A DNA stretch of 36,722 bases from Piscicoccus intestinalis NBRC 104926 (GTDB lineage: Bacteria > Actinomycetota > Actinomycetes > Actinomycetales > Dermatophilaceae): contig NZ_BCNQ01000039.1 of assembly GCF_001515525.1 (NCBI RefSeq), positions 1 through 36,722 of the forward strand, written 5' to 3'. Each line of letters opens with the position of its first letter. Positions within the stretch are counted from its first letter, which is position 1. The position numbers were made by a program, and so were the translations under genes. The notes beneath the pieces were generated by a model. It searched no databases, had not been told where the DNA came from, and saw only the letters and a program-made list of their open reading frames with translations. Of the stretch, positions 28,192 through 36,462 are shown in pieces.

Positions 28192-29436
28192 GTGGATCCC
28201 AACCCGTTCCCCCGGTTTCTCGGCCCACTGGTTCAGGAGACTCTGTCTGACACACCGGTGGTCGTCATTCAGGGCGCTCGGCAGGTCGGCAAGAGCACGC
28301 TCGCCACCATCACCGGATCCGACAGACCGAGCCGCACGGTCACGCTCGACGACGAGCTGACCCGCGGGATCGCCAGGGACGACCCAGTCTCGTTCCTGCA
28401 ACAGGCGGGTGACCATCTCGTCATCGTCGACGAAGCACAGCGCGCCCCGGAGCTGATCCTGCCCTTGAAGGCGGAGGTCGATCGCGACCGTCGCCCCGGT
28501 CGGTTCCTGCTCACCGGATCGGCAGATCTCCTGCAGGTCAAAGGGGTCGGTGACTCGCTCGCGGGCCGGGCGGAGTCGGTGGAACTACTCCCCTTGAGCC
28601 AGGGAGAGCTGGCGCGCCGACCCCAGCCTGAGGACTTCGTCGCCTGGATCCTCACGTCGCCCAGAGCACCCATCCTGCCCCGGCTCGACCGCGCCGACGT
28701 GGTCCGCGGCGGCTACCCCGAGCCGGCCCAACGGCAACCCGGCCGGGCGGCGCGCTGGTTCGACAACTACGCTCGCCGACTCGCCGACCACGACGCTGCA
28801 GACCTGCATCAGGGCGGCTACTCCGACGACCTGGGGCGGCTACTCGCGATCGTGGCAGCCGGAGGCCTGAGCGAACTCGTCAAGGCGAAGGTGGCCCGAG
28901 ACCTCGGCGTCTCCGAATCCACCGCGGACTCCTACCTGCGACTCATGCGAGTGATGAGACTGCTTGTCGAGGTTCCCGCCTGGGGGCGCTCGGCACGCGG
29001 CCGCGTGATCCGACGCCCCAAGGTCGCCCTCACCGACACTGGGCTCAGCGCTCAGCTCGCCGGCCTCGGCTCAGGCGACAGCACGGCCGCCGCGGTCCGT
29101 GAGCAAATCGGAGCACTCGTCGAGCAGTTCGTCGCCCTGGAGTTACTCAAACAGCGGGGATGGAGCGCACAGCCATACGACGTGCATCACTTCCGCGATC
29201 CCGACGGCCTCGAGGTCGATCTCGTCCTCGAGCTGCGCGACGGCCGGCTGATCGCCATCGAGGTCAAGAGCGGTCAGACCGTGACGGCCAAGGCGTGGAC
29301 CGCACTGGAACGGTTCTGCCGCCGGTTCCCGGATCGAGAGGTCACTGGCGTCGTGCTTCACGGCGGCACGCAGAGCGTCTCCCTGCACGGGTGGCTCCAC
29401 GTGCTCCCGATCACCGCGCTGTGGCAGCACCCGTAG
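28192..29436 (+). CDS. AAA ATPase with DUF4143 and nuclease-like C-terminus
   Basis: The 414-residue protein is of the AAA_14/DUF4143 type, common and often duplicated in bacteria; its function is unknown, though links to toxin-antitoxin or stress systems have been proposed. Walker A GARQVGKST is at residues 28-36, Walker B LVIVDEAQ with Asp80-Glu81, and the sensor LLTGSADLL follows. DUF4143 starts near 200, with a winged-helix part (KAKVARDLGVSESTADSYLR) and ends with VDLVLELRDGRLIAIEVKSG, the D...ExK pattern of PD-(D/E)xK nucleases. The GTG at 28192 is preferred over an upstream frame because it starts the conserved FPRFLGPLV block and follows CTGAGG. It is monocistronic, behind three iterons. 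Confidence 0.85.
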   Translation: MDPNPFPRFLGPLVQETLSDTPVVVIQGARQVGKSTLATITGSDRPSRTVTLDDELTRGIARDDPVSFLQQAGDHLVIVDEAQRAPELILPLKAEVDRDRRPGRFLLTGSADLLQVKGVGDSLAGRAESVELLPLSQGELARRPQPEDFVAWILTSPRAPILPRLDRADVVRGGYPEPAQRQPGRAARWFDNYARRLADHDAADLHQGGYSDDLGRLLAIVAAGGLSELVKAKVARDLGVSESTADSYLRLMRVMRLLVEVPAWGRSARGRVIRRPKVALTDTGLSAQLAGLGSGDSTAAAVREQIGALVEQFVALELLKQRGWSAQPYDVHHFRDPDGLEVDLVLELRDGRLIAIEVKSGQTVTAKAWTALERFCRRFPDREVTGVVLHGGTQSVSLHGWLHVLPITALWQHP

Positions 29437-29526
29437 CCGCCAGATCCCGCGGCCAGACTGCGCCGTGCCCGCGCCCGTCCCTCGGCCCGGCGGCGGCACC
29501 CTGAACACCCATGACCCCCAAGCAAA

Positions 29527-29549
29527 CTGAGAAGATTCTCAGGTATAAC
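29527..29549 (+). promoter_or_regulatory. Palindromic operator and -10 box before the sugar porter
   Basis: CTGAGAA (29527-29533), GA, TTCTCAG (29536-29542) is a perfect 16-bp inverted repeat. It is followed two bases later by TATAAC (29544-29549), a good -10 box. The palindrome occupies the spacer region, where a repressor would block polymerase. A second hairpin (GCCGTCC 29565-29571 with GGACGGC 29576-29582) lies in the untranslated leader. Confidence 0.65.
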
Positions 29550-29615
29550 GATTAAGCAAATCCGGCCGTCCTTAGGGACGGCGACCCGGACGGGTGAGTT
29601 CTAAGCTCCCGCTAC

Positions 29616-31025
29616 ATGAAACCGCTTGTGATCAGGAGCGCCCTCGTGGCGTCGGTCGGTGGGCTCATCTTCGGCTTCGACACCGCAGTCATCTCGGGCA
29701 CGACAGAGCAGCTCAAGGCCTATTTCGACCTCAGCGACGCCTACCTCGGCTGGGCCGTGGGCATGGCGCTGCTCGGCACCATCACCGGCGCCCTCACCGC
29801 CGGTAAGCCGGCCGACCGCTTCGGACGCAAGCCCGTGCTGTTCGTCATCGGCATCCTCTACCTCGTCGGCGCCCTCGGGTCGGCGTTCGCGACGAACATC
29901 GTCATGCTCGAGATCTTCCGGTTCCTCGGCGGACTCGGCGTCGGCGCCGCCTCCGTGTGCGCCCCGATCTACACCGCGGAGATCGCGCCGGCGAAGGTGC
30001 GTGGCCGGCTCGTCGGCCTCGTGCAGTTCAACATCGTGCTCGGCATCCTGCTCGCCTACCTGTCGAACACGATCGTGCGCGCCGTCGTCGCCAACCACGA
30101 GACCGACTGGCGCTGGATGTTCGGTGTCATGGCCGTGCCGTCGGTGATCTTCCTGCTCATGCTGTTCACCGTGCCGGAGACCCCGCGCTGGCTCATGGCC
30201 AACGGCCGCACCGAGCAGGGCCGGGCGGTCATCGCTCGCCTGACGATGAACGACGAGGAGGCCCGCGGCCAGGTCGCCGAGATCGAGTCCTCGCTCAGCG
30301 CCGCCGCGAACGCCCCGTCGGTGCCGTTCTTCACGCGCCAGCACGTCAAGGTCATCCTGCTCGCGTTCACGATCGCGATGTTCAACCAGATGTCCGGTAT
30401 CAACGCGATCCTCTACTACGCCCCCGTCGTCATGGAGCGGGCGGGCGCGAGCACCGACGCCGCGTTCATGATGAGCGTCGCCGTCGGCTTCATGAACCTC
30501 ATCGCGACGATGACCGCGCTAACGGTCATCGACAAGATCGGCCGCCGCTCGCTGATGATCGTCGGCTCGATCGGCTACCTCATCAGCCTCGGGTTCCTCT
30601 CCGGCCTGATGTTCTACTACGAGCGGGTTCGTGGCGGTGAGTTCACCTCGACCTCCAGCGTGCTCGTGCTCATCGGTCTGCTCGTCTTCATCGCCGCCCA
30701 CGCCTTCGGCCAGGGCTCGGTGATCTGGGTGTTCATCTCCGAGATCTTCCCCAACCGCATCCGCGGTCGCGGCCAGTCGCTGGGTTCGCTGACGCACTGG
30801 GTGTTCGCCTGGCTGACGTCGACGTTCTTCCCGCCGGTCATCGCGGCCCTCGGCGGCGGCGTGGCCTTCGCGATCTTCTTCGTGTTCATGCTCGGCCAGC
30901 TCATCTGGGTGCTGCGTGTCATGCCGGAGACCAAGGGCGTGCCGCTGGAGGAGATGGAGGCCAAGCTCGGGCTCACCCACGACCCGAACGACTCCTCCGA
31001 CCCGCTCGCGGCCAAGGGCCACTGA
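29616..31025 (+). CDS. MFS sugar porter (sugar/H+ symporter)
   Basis: This is a 469-residue, 12-helix sugar transporter of the major facilitator family, related to GlcP, XylE and GalP. The family motifs are all present: GGLIFGFDTAVISGT in helix 1, DRFGRKP after helix 2, the PETPRWL motif at the end of the first half, NQMSGINAILYYAP in helix 7, IDKIGRRSLMI, and VMPETKGVPLEEM at the C-terminus. QMSGINAILYY is the sugar-binding signature of glucose/xylose/galactose porters; the exact sugar cannot be read. The ATG is 67 bp downstream of a -10 box overlapped by a palindrome. A sugar kinase follows after a strong hairpin, so the pair probably import and phosphorylate one sugar. Confidence 0.93.
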   Translation: MKPLVIRSALVASVGGLIFGFDTAVISGTTEQLKAYFDLSDAYLGWAVGMALLGTITGALTAGKPADRFGRKPVLFVIGILYLVGALGSAFATNIVMLEIFRFLGGLGVGAASVCAPIYTAEIAPAKVRGRLVGLVQFNIVLGILLAYLSNTIVRAVVANHETDWRWMFGVMAVPSVIFLLMLFTVPETPRWLMANGRTEQGRAVIARLTMNDEEARGQVAEIESSLSAAANAPSVPFFTRQHVKVILLAFTIAMFNQMSGINAILYYAPVVMERAGASTDAAFMMSVAVGFMNLIATMTALTVIDKIGRRSLMIVGSIGYLISLGFLSGLMFYYERVRGGEFTSTSSVLVLIGLLVFIAAHAFGQGSVIWVFISEIFPNRIRGRGQSLGSLTHWVFAWLTSTFFPPVIAALGGGVAFAIFFVFMLGQLIWVLRVMPETKGVPLEEMEAKLGLTHDPNDSSDPLAAKGH

Positions 31026-31077
31026 GGCCCGCGGAGCATCCTGGCCGGCCTGCGCCGGCGACCCGTTGCTTCGGGAG

Positions 31078-31109
31078 CCGGTGGTGAGCGGTTCGTCGCT
31101 CACCACCGG
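31078..31109 (+). terminator. 13-bp-stem hairpin after the sugar porter
   Basis: CCGGTGGTGAGCG (31078-31090) and CGCTCACCACCGG (31097-31109) form a perfect 13-bp stem with a six-base loop, 53 bp after the porter stop codon. There is no T-run, as is common in high-GC actinobacteria. It separates the porter from the kinase transcriptionally. Confidence 0.75.
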
Positions 31110-31154
31110 TCCCGGGCGACCACCTCTCGGACGCCGTCCGTGAGATTCCGGGGG

Positions 31155-31198
31155 GAAACTCGAAAGTTTCGACAAACGGCGCCGTGTGTTCGCCGTTT
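31155..31198 (+). promoter_or_regulatory. Palindromes in the sugar kinase control region
   Basis: TCGAAA-G-TTTCGA (31160-31172) is a perfect inverted repeat nested in GAAACT...AGTTTC (31155-31170), resembling LacI-family operators. Directly after it AAACGGCG (31174-31181) and CGCCGTTT (31191-31198) form a second repeat with a nine-base loop. Together they lie 140-180 bp before the kinase start. The rest of the 312-bp gap (31026-31337) shows no gene. Confidence 0.55.
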
Positions 31199-31337
31199 CG
31201 TCACTACGGTCAGACCTGGATCCCCGACCCAGAGGCACCCACAGGCGCGGCGCCGCGCCCGCCCGGAGTCGGGATCCGCACTCGGGCGCGCGCACCCGCC
31301 CCGCCCGGCCGAAAGATTCGCGGTGGAAAGGGCACTG

Positions 31338-32288
31338 ATGTCCGGGGACGTCCTGTGTATTGGTGAAGCGCTCATCGATGTCGTCATCAGGGAGGGTTCC
31401 GATGCGGTGGAGCACGTCGGTGGCAGCCTCCTCAACGTCGCCGCCGGCGTGGCCACGCAGGGCCACCCCGCACACATCTGCGCATGGTGGGGCAAGGACG
31501 AGCGCGGCGACCGGCTCGCGAGGTGGGCCACCGACTCCGGCGTCTCGATCGTGCCGGGCACCGACTCGGCGGAGAAGACCGCGGTCGCCTACGCGATGCT
31601 CGACGATCAGGGCCGCGCCACCTACGAATTCGAGCTCGAATGGGTCGTTCCGCCGCTGGGTGACCTGAGCCGGTTCAGCCACCTGCACACCGGCAGCATC
31701 GCCGCCACCCTGGAGCCGGGCGGCACCCAGGTCGTCGACACCGTGCGGCGCATCAAGGACCACGCGACGATCTCCTACGACCCCAACATCCGGCCGGCGC
31801 TCATGGTCGAGCCCGCCGCGGTCGCCGGGCGCGTCGAGGAGATCGTGGCCCTCGCCGACGTCGTCAAGGCCTCCGACGAGGACGTCAACTGGCTCTACCC
31901 CGACGAGCCCGTCGAGGACGTCATGCGCCGCTGGATCGCCGCCGGCCCGTCGATGGTCGTGCTCACCCGCGGGCCGTGGGGCGCCTACGCGCTGCTCGCC
32001 GGCAACCGCGACATGCTGCACCTGGACCAGATGTCCGTGACCGTCGGTGACACCGTCGGCGCCGGCGACTCGTTCATGGCCGGGCTCATCTCCGGGCTGC
32101 TGGAGGCGGGGTTCCTCGGCTCGTTGGAGGCCCGCGACCGGCTCCGGAAGGCGGGTTGGTCGGACGTGCAGCCCGCGCTGCACAAGGCCGTCATCACCTC
32201 CGGACTGACCGTGAGCCGCAACGGCGCCTACGCGCCCACCCCCCAAGAGGTGCAGGCGGTCGTCGACGCCGACGCGACGTTCGCCTGA
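31338..32288 (+). CDS. PfkB-family carbohydrate kinase
   Basis: The 316-residue protein is a ribokinase-fold sugar kinase, most like fructokinases, which phosphorylate the imported sugar with ATP. The start VLCIGEALIDVV, the first PfkB signature GGSLLNVAAGVATQGHPAHI, and the second signature DTVGAGDSFMAGLISG with the catalytic base Asp244 are clear. The ATG at 31338 has GGAAAGG upstream and directly begins the fold; an in-frame opening to 31140 crosses the promoter palindromes and is rejected. It follows the sugar porter on the same strand, though a terminator-like hairpin and its own operator indicate separate transcription. Confidence 0.92.
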   Translation: MSGDVLCIGEALIDVVIREGSDAVEHVGGSLLNVAAGVATQGHPAHICAWWGKDERGDRLARWATDSGVSIVPGTDSAEKTAVAYAMLDDQGRATYEFELEWVVPPLGDLSRFSHLHTGSIAATLEPGGTQVVDTVRRIKDHATISYDPNIRPALMVEPAAVAGRVEEIVALADVVKASDEDVNWLYPDEPVEDVMRRWIAAGPSMVVLTRGPWGAYALLAGNRDMLHLDQMSVTVGDTVGAGDSFMAGLISGLLEAGFLGSLEARDRLRKAGWSDVQPALHKAVITSGLTVSRNGAYAPTPQEVQAVVDADATFA

Positions 32289-32320
32289 CCGCCGCTCAGC
32301 TCTCAGCCGCCGGTCGATCG

Positions 32321-32351
32321 AGGCCCCGCCGCGTTGTGCGGCGGGGCCTCG
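32321..32351. terminator. Bidirectional terminator between kinase and secreted protein
   Basis: GAGGCCCCGCCGC (32321-32333), GTTGT, GCGGCGGGGCCTC (32339-32351) is a perfect 13-bp stem with a five-base loop, located between two convergent genes, 32 bp after the kinase stop and 9 bp from the other stop. Confidence 0.8.
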
Positions 32352-32360
32352 GCGCGCTGG

Positions 32361-33098
32361 TCAGCCCCGGCGCACGGAGCTCGACGACGGCCAGATCGTC
32401 GACGTGCCGCCCACGACGACGCGCCAGTCGGCGGCCGCCGCGGAGTTGACCCGCACGCCCACCGACGCCCGCCCCCCGGCGTCGGTGCGGCCCTGCGGGG
32501 TCTGTCTCCACTCGCACGTCGGGCACGTGCGGCGCTGGAAGTGCACCGCGGCATTGCGCCACGGCACATAGCGATTGCGGCCGAGGCGGTAGTGCGCCAC
32601 GGTCGCCCGCAGCGCGACGACGTCGCCGGTGCGCTGCACGCTCACCGCGGCTCGTGACCGCGCTTTGAGGACGACGGGGCGGCCGGCCTGGCGGACCGGC
32701 TCCCCCTCGACGGTCGCGCCGGCGGGTCGCCAGGTGGCGACCCCGGGCGGCATCGTGTCGCGCACCGTGAGGACGGCGGCGCGTCGGCCGGGGGTGAAGA
32801 CGAGGGTGCCCAGCCGGCCGGTGCCCGCTCGCACCAGCGCCCACGAGGCGCTGCCGCCGGTCGGACAGTGCGCGCCGAGTCGGTACGTGACGCGTTGCCG
32901 CGGCGCGCCGACGGAGACCGTGCCCGGCCCGACCACGGTGCACGCCCCGGTGCTCACGGCCGGCGAGGCGTGCGCGGCGGGGGTTGACGGCGATGCCTGC
33001 GCGGCGGGGGTGGCCGGCGAGGCGTGCGCGGGGGCGGCCCCCGTGCTCAGCGCCAGGCTCAACGCCGCCGCGACCACCCCTCGTTGTCGCATGCTCAT
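32361..33098 (-). CDS. Secreted protein of unknown function
   Basis: The 245-residue product starts with a signal peptide (MSMRQRGVVAAALSLALSTG, cleavage likely after AHA near residue 27). A short low-complexity repeat follows, with units ASPATPAAQ, ASPSTPAAH and ASPAVSTGA. The rest is beta-rich with a pair of cysteines early (GACTVVG, GAHCPTG) and a second pair, RRTCPTCEW, near 200; it resembles the Ig-like domains of actinobacterial exported proteins (NAAVHFQRR, GGRASVGVRVNSAAAADWRV). I do not recognise a catalytic motif. GGGAGG lies nine bases upstream of the ATG at 33098. It is divergent from a methyltransferase gene. Confidence 0.75.
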   Translation of the reverse strand: MSMRQRGVVAAALSLALSTGAAPAHASPATPAAQASPSTPAAHASPAVSTGACTVVGPGTVSVGAPRQRVTYRLGAHCPTGGSASWALVRAGTGRLGTLVFTPGRRAAVLTVRDTMPPGVATWRPAGATVEGEPVRQAGRPVVLKARSRAAVSVQRTGDVVALRATVAHYRLGRNRYVPWRNAAVHFQRRTCPTCEWRQTPQGRTDAGGRASVGVRVNSAAAADWRVVVGGTSTIWPSSSSVRRG

Positions 33099-33274
33099 GA
33101 CACATTGCCTCCCTGTGACGAGGTGAGCCGATGCGCGCCGCTCCCAACGACGCCCGCCGGCCGGGTGGGGGTCCCGCCCACCGTCATCAGGCGTACCACA
33201 GGGGCGCCGCCGCCCGCCGGGCCCGCGTGCGATGCCGGAGGCACCTGTCCGTAACCGGCGCCTACTGTGTTGTG

Positions 33275-34060
33275 GTGAGCGATGCACACAACACCCCCGA
33301 CGGACCCCACGCCGGCTCCCCCGCCGGGAGCGAGTCCGGCTCCGCCGGCGGGCCCGAGATCGGCTCCGTCGACGGTCCCAACACCGCCTCACACGGCCCA
33401 GCCGAGAACGACGAGACGAGCCTGCGCGACCGCCCGCTGATGCCCCCGGACCTGCTGGAGCACGCCCTGGCCGCGCGCGGGTTCATGCCGCCGCCCGAGG
33501 GTCGCCGGCTCTTCGAGGAGGCGGTGCGCGCGCTGCGCGACGGCCCCGGCCTGGAGGTCGGCACGTGGTGCGGCAAGTCCGCGGTGTACCTCGGCGCGGC
33601 GGCCCGGCTCACCGGCTCCACGGTGTTCACGCTCGACCACCACCGCGGCAGCGAGGAGAACCAGCCGGGCTGGGAGTACCACGACCCCACCCTCGTCGAC
33701 CCGGAGGCGGGCCGGATCGACACGCTGCCGTTCTTCCGCCGCACGATCACCCGCGCGGGGCTGGAGGAGGAGATCGTTGCGATCGTCGGGCGCGCCCCGA
33801 CCGTCGCGCGATACTGGCGAACCCCGTTGGCGCTGTTGTTCATCGACGGCGGGCACACCGACGAGCACGTGACCAACGACTACGAGGGCTTCGGCCCGTG
33901 GGTGGCGCCGGGCGGCACCCTGATCTTCCACGACATCTTCGAGCACCCCGACGACGGCGGCCAGGCCCCGTGGCGCTGTTTCACCCGCGCGATGGCCTCC
34001 GGCCAGTGGACCCTGGCGGGCGAGTGCGGCTCCATGCGCATCCTGCGCCGCCGCCCCTGA
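33275..34060 (+). CDS. Class I SAM-dependent methyltransferase
   Basis: The 261-residue protein has a disordered Gly/Ser/Pro-rich N-terminus (about 45 residues, GSPAGSESGSAGGPEIGS), then a Rossmann methyltransferase of the Methyltransf_24 group: SAM motif LEVGTWCGKSAVYLGAAAR, the acidic end of strand 2 in VFTLDHHRGS, and LALLFIDGGHTDEHVTNDYE, followed by GGTLIFHDIFEHP. IDGGHxxxxVxxDYE is typical of this group, whose members methylate small hydroxylated molecules or sugars; the substrate is unknown. The GTG at 33275 is chosen because upstream sequence is Arg-rich and non-conserved; an upstream GTG at 33272 is an alternative. Confidence 0.82.
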   Translation: MSDAHNTPDGPHAGSPAGSESGSAGGPEIGSVDGPNTASHGPAENDETSLRDRPLMPPDLLEHALAARGFMPPPEGRRLFEEAVRALRDGPGLEVGTWCGKSAVYLGAAARLTGSTVFTLDHHRGSEENQPGWEYHDPTLVDPEAGRIDTLPFFRRTITRAGLEEEIVAIVGRAPTVARYWRTPLALLFIDGGHTDEHVTNDYEGFGPWVAPGGTLIFHDIFEHPDDGGQAPWRCFTRAMASGQWTLAGECGSMRILRRRP

Positions 34061-34084
34061 CCCCCACCGCGTACCGGCCGAAGA

Positions 34085-34140
34085 CTGCCCTTTCGGCCGG
34101 CGGCTAGGGTTCCGGCACGAGCCCTCGACCGAAAGGGCAG
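34085..34140. terminator. 12-bp inverted repeat between convergent genes
   Basis: CTGCCCTTTCGG (34085-34096) and CCGAAAGGGCAG (34129-34140) are perfect complements separated by 32 bases, and the loop contains a further AGGG/CCCT pair. It lies between the convergent methyltransferase and acetyltransferase genes, so termination in both directions is likely. The long loop is unusual for a simple terminator. Confidence 0.6.
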
Positions 34141-34168
34141 CCTGCGGCCACGTGAAGGGGAGCCGGGG

Positions 34169-34687
34169 TCAGTCCTCGTCGGCGCGGGGGTCTTCGAACT
34201 GCTCGACGGTCCACTCCGAGCGCAGCACGGCGTACAGGTAGCCGTCGCGGTAGGCGCCCGCCCGCCAGTGGGCGCCGCGCACAAGACCCTCGCGCTGGAA
34301 CCCGACCCGCTCCAACGCCCGCTGCTCGGCGAGGTTCTCGACGTCGGTGTGGGCCTCGACGCGGTTGGTCGTCGTGTGCCGGAAGAACATGTCGGTGAGC
34401 TGGCGCTGCGCCCGCACGCCGAGGCCGCGACCGCGCGCCTCCGGCCGCAGGTAGATGCCGATCATCGGGCAACGGCTGCCGCCCGTCGGGCCCCACTGCA
34501 CCCAGTGCCAACTCACCTCGCCGCGCGCCGGGCCGTCGCTGTCGAACGCCACGACGAGCCCGCCGTCGTCGTCGAGGCGGCAGGAGCGGTCGGGGTTGAC
34601 GGCCTGCGGCCCGAAGTCGTCGAACGGCGACTCCCGCGCCGCGAGCAGGTCATGGTCGTCGTGCCGGTACGGGCGCAGACAGGACAT
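34169..34687 (-). CDS. GNAT family N-acetyltransferase
   Basis: The 172-residue protein (from the ATG at 34687; a GTG at 34696 adds three residues) moves an acetyl group from acetyl-CoA to an amine on an unknown acceptor. The GNAT motif A is MIGIYLRPEARGRGLGVRAQ with the R-G-x-G pyrophosphate loop; motif B follows as NRVEAHTDVENLAEQRALER and VGFQREGLVRGA, as in ribosomal-protein or aminoglycoside-type RimJ/RimL relatives. The start SCLRPYRHDDHDLL is the usual beta-1. It is separate from the operon upstream by 33 bp on the same strand. Confidence 0.87.
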   Translation of the reverse strand: MSCLRPYRHDDHDLLAARESPFDDFGPQAVNPDRSCRLDDDGGLVVAFDSDGPARGEVSWHWVQWGPTGGSRCPMIGIYLRPEARGRGLGVRAQRQLTDMFFRHTTTNRVEAHTDVENLAEQRALERVGFQREGLVRGAHWRAGAYRDGYLYAVLRSEWTVEQFEDPRADED

Positions 34688-34720
34688 GGCACGCACAGTA
34701 CGCCGCGACCTCAGGAGCCG

Positions 34721-35755
34721 TCAGCCGAGCGCCGATTCGCAGCCGAAGACGCGGGCCGTCGGGCTCCCCGGGGTCAGGGCGTCGACCGCCAGGAGCACCG
34801 CGGCGCCGGTCCAGCTGGACCGTTCGATCGGCCACCGCTCCCCGTCGGTGTAGACGTAGCCGGTGTGGAACGCGCCGCCGGGGTCCCGCAGGTGCTGCAT
34901 GTCCGCGATGAGACGGGTCGCCCGCGCACCGTCCCCGAGGCGGGCCAGCGCGATCGCGAGTTCGCACGTCTCGGCGCCGGTGACCCACGGGTGGTCGTCG
35001 ACGCAGTGGATCCCCAGGTCGGGCACGACGAATTCGTCCCAGCGCCCCGCGATGCGGCGGTGCGCGGCGGCGCCGTCGAGGGCGCCGCCGAGCACGGGGT
35101 AGTACCAGTCCATCGAGTACCGGGACTTGTCGAGAAAGGCCGCCTCGTTCGAGCGCACGGCCGCCGAGGCGGTGTCGGCCGCGAGTTCCCAGTCGGGTCG
35201 GGTCGTTCCGAGCAGTTCGGCGAGGCGGGCGCCGCACCGCAGGGCGTGGTGGATGCTCGAGGTGCCGGCCAGCAGCGCCTCCCCGCACGGCACTCCGTCG
35301 TCGATCGCCCAGGCGAACCCGCCGAACGGCAGCTGCGCGGCGACCACCGCGTCGAGCGCCGCCGCGACCGTCGACCACATCGCCTCGACGAACCCCCGGT
35401 CGCCGCGGGCGCACCAGTGGTGCCACACGCCGACCGCGACGTAGGCGGTCATGTTCGTCTCGGCCGCCGGGTCCACGACGCTGGGGCCGCGGGGGCCGGC
35501 CAGCCACTCGCGCGGCCACGTGCCGTCGGGCCGCTGATCGCGGGCGAGCCATTCGTAGGCCGCCTGCGCCCGGGCGTCCCGACCGGCGACGAGCAGCGCC
35601 ATCGCGCACTCGACGTGGTCCCAGGCGTCGATCTTGCCGGCGGTGTCGCCGCGAGTCTCCCACGCGATCGCGCCGTCAGCCGACTGGCAGGAGGCGATGT
35701 AGTCCGCGGTGGCGGACAGCTCCGCCAGCTCGGGCAGGGCGACGAGGGCGGTCAC
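34721..35755 (-). CDS. Alpha-barrel protein, prenyltransferase/terpene-cyclase-like
   Basis: The 344-residue product looks like an (alpha/alpha)6 barrel with repeated motifs of the squalene-cyclase/prenyltransferase type: ADYIASCQSADGAIAWETRG, AYEWLARDQRPDGTWPREWL and PFGGFAWAIDDGVPCGEALL. No terpene-cyclase DXDD motif is apparent, so I do not assign a reaction. The GTG start at 35755 overlaps the stop of the upstream methyltransferase (GTGA), and that gene in turn overlaps a glycosyltransferase, so the three are one translationally coupled operon. Homologous triplets (glycosyltransferase, methyltransferase, prenyltransferase-like) are known from actinobacterial genomes without firm function. 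A cell-surface glycolipid or glycan role is an inference. Confidence 0.75.
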   Translation of the reverse strand: MTALVALPELAELSATADYIASCQSADGAIAWETRGDTAGKIDAWDHVECAMALLVAGRDARAQAAYEWLARDQRPDGTWPREWLAGPRGPSVVDPAAETNMTAYVAVGVWHHWCARGDRGFVEAMWSTVAAALDAVVAAQLPFGGFAWAIDDGVPCGEALLAGTSSIHHALRCGARLAELLGTTRPDWELAADTASAAVRSNEAAFLDKSRYSMDWYYPVLGGALDGAAAHRRIAGRWDEFVVPDLGIHCVDDHPWVTGAETCELAIALARLGDGARATRLIADMQHLRDPGGAFHTGYVYTDGERWPIERSSWTGAAVLLAVDALTPGSPTARVFGCESALG

Positions 35756-36462
35756 GACGGCTTGCGCGCGTACAGGACGAGGGACTTGCCGAGCACCGGG
35801 TCGAGCGCCTTCTCGGCGGTGCGCGTCAGTCGGGGCGCAGACATCATGTCCCACACCAGCATTCGGTGGTAGGCGCGCACGGCCGGGTGGTCGTCGTTGT
35901 CGACCCCGACCGCGCACTTCAGCCACCAGTACGGCGCGTGCAGCGCGTGCGCGTAGCCGTGGCCGACCACGTCGAGCCCGGCCTGCGTGAGCTGCCCGGC
36001 GAGCTGGTCGCGGCGGTAGATGCGCACGTGGCCGCCCTCGACCTCGTGGTACTCGTCCGACAGGCGCCAGCAGATGCGTTCGGGCCAGGCCCGCGGCACG
36101 GTGACGGCCATCGTGCCGCCGGGGCGCAGCACCCGCACCGCCTCCGCGATCGCGCGGCGGTCGTTCGGCACGTGCTCGAGGATCTCGGAGACGACGAGCC
36201 GGTCGAAGTCGCCGTCGGCGAACGGCAGGTCGAGCGCGTCACCCCGGCAGGTCGACGCCCCGCCGGGGGCGCCCTGACCCTCGAGGGCCATCGCCGCGAA
36301 CATCGCCTCGACGTCGGCGAGGTCGTCGGCGTTCTGGTCGAACGCCACCACCTGGGCTCCGCGCCGGTAGAGCTCGAAGGCGTGCCGCCCCTGCCCGCAG
36401 CCCAGATCGAGGGTTCGTTCGCCCGGCTGCACGCCGAGGCGGTCGAAGTCAACGGTGAGCAC
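35752..36462 (-). CDS. Class I SAM-dependent methyltransferase (Methyltransf_11 type)
   Basis: The 236-residue protein has the canonical SAM motif I RTLDLGCGQGRHAFELYRRG (about residues 17-36), acidic VVAFDQNADD, motif II DALDLPFADGDFDRLVVSEI, motif III LRPGGTMAVTVPR, and LEHVPNDRRAI. This resembles UbiE/COQ5-like small-molecule methyltransferases. The substrate is unknown. The GTG at 36462 is preferred over a longer start because AGGAG lies eight bases upstream. The end of the upstream glycosyltransferase gene overlaps this start, and its own stop overlaps the next start (GTGA). Confidence 0.88.
   Translation of the reverse strand: MLTVDFDRLGVQPGERTLDLGCGQGRHAFELYRRGAQVVAFDQNADDLADVEAMFAAMALEGQGAPGGASTCRGDALDLPFADGDFDRLVVSEILEHVPNDRRAIAEAVRVLRPGGTMAVTVPRAWPERICWRLSDEYHEVEGGHVRIYRRDQLAGQLTQAGLDVVGHGYAHALHAPYWWLKCAVGVDNDDHPAVRAYHRMLVWDMMSAPRLTRTAEKALDPVLGKSLVLYARKPS

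Noticed and set aside
30519-32246. 575-codon minus-strand frame across the porter end and kinase
   Set aside because: It crosses a terminator hairpin and two operators and has no recognisable domain.
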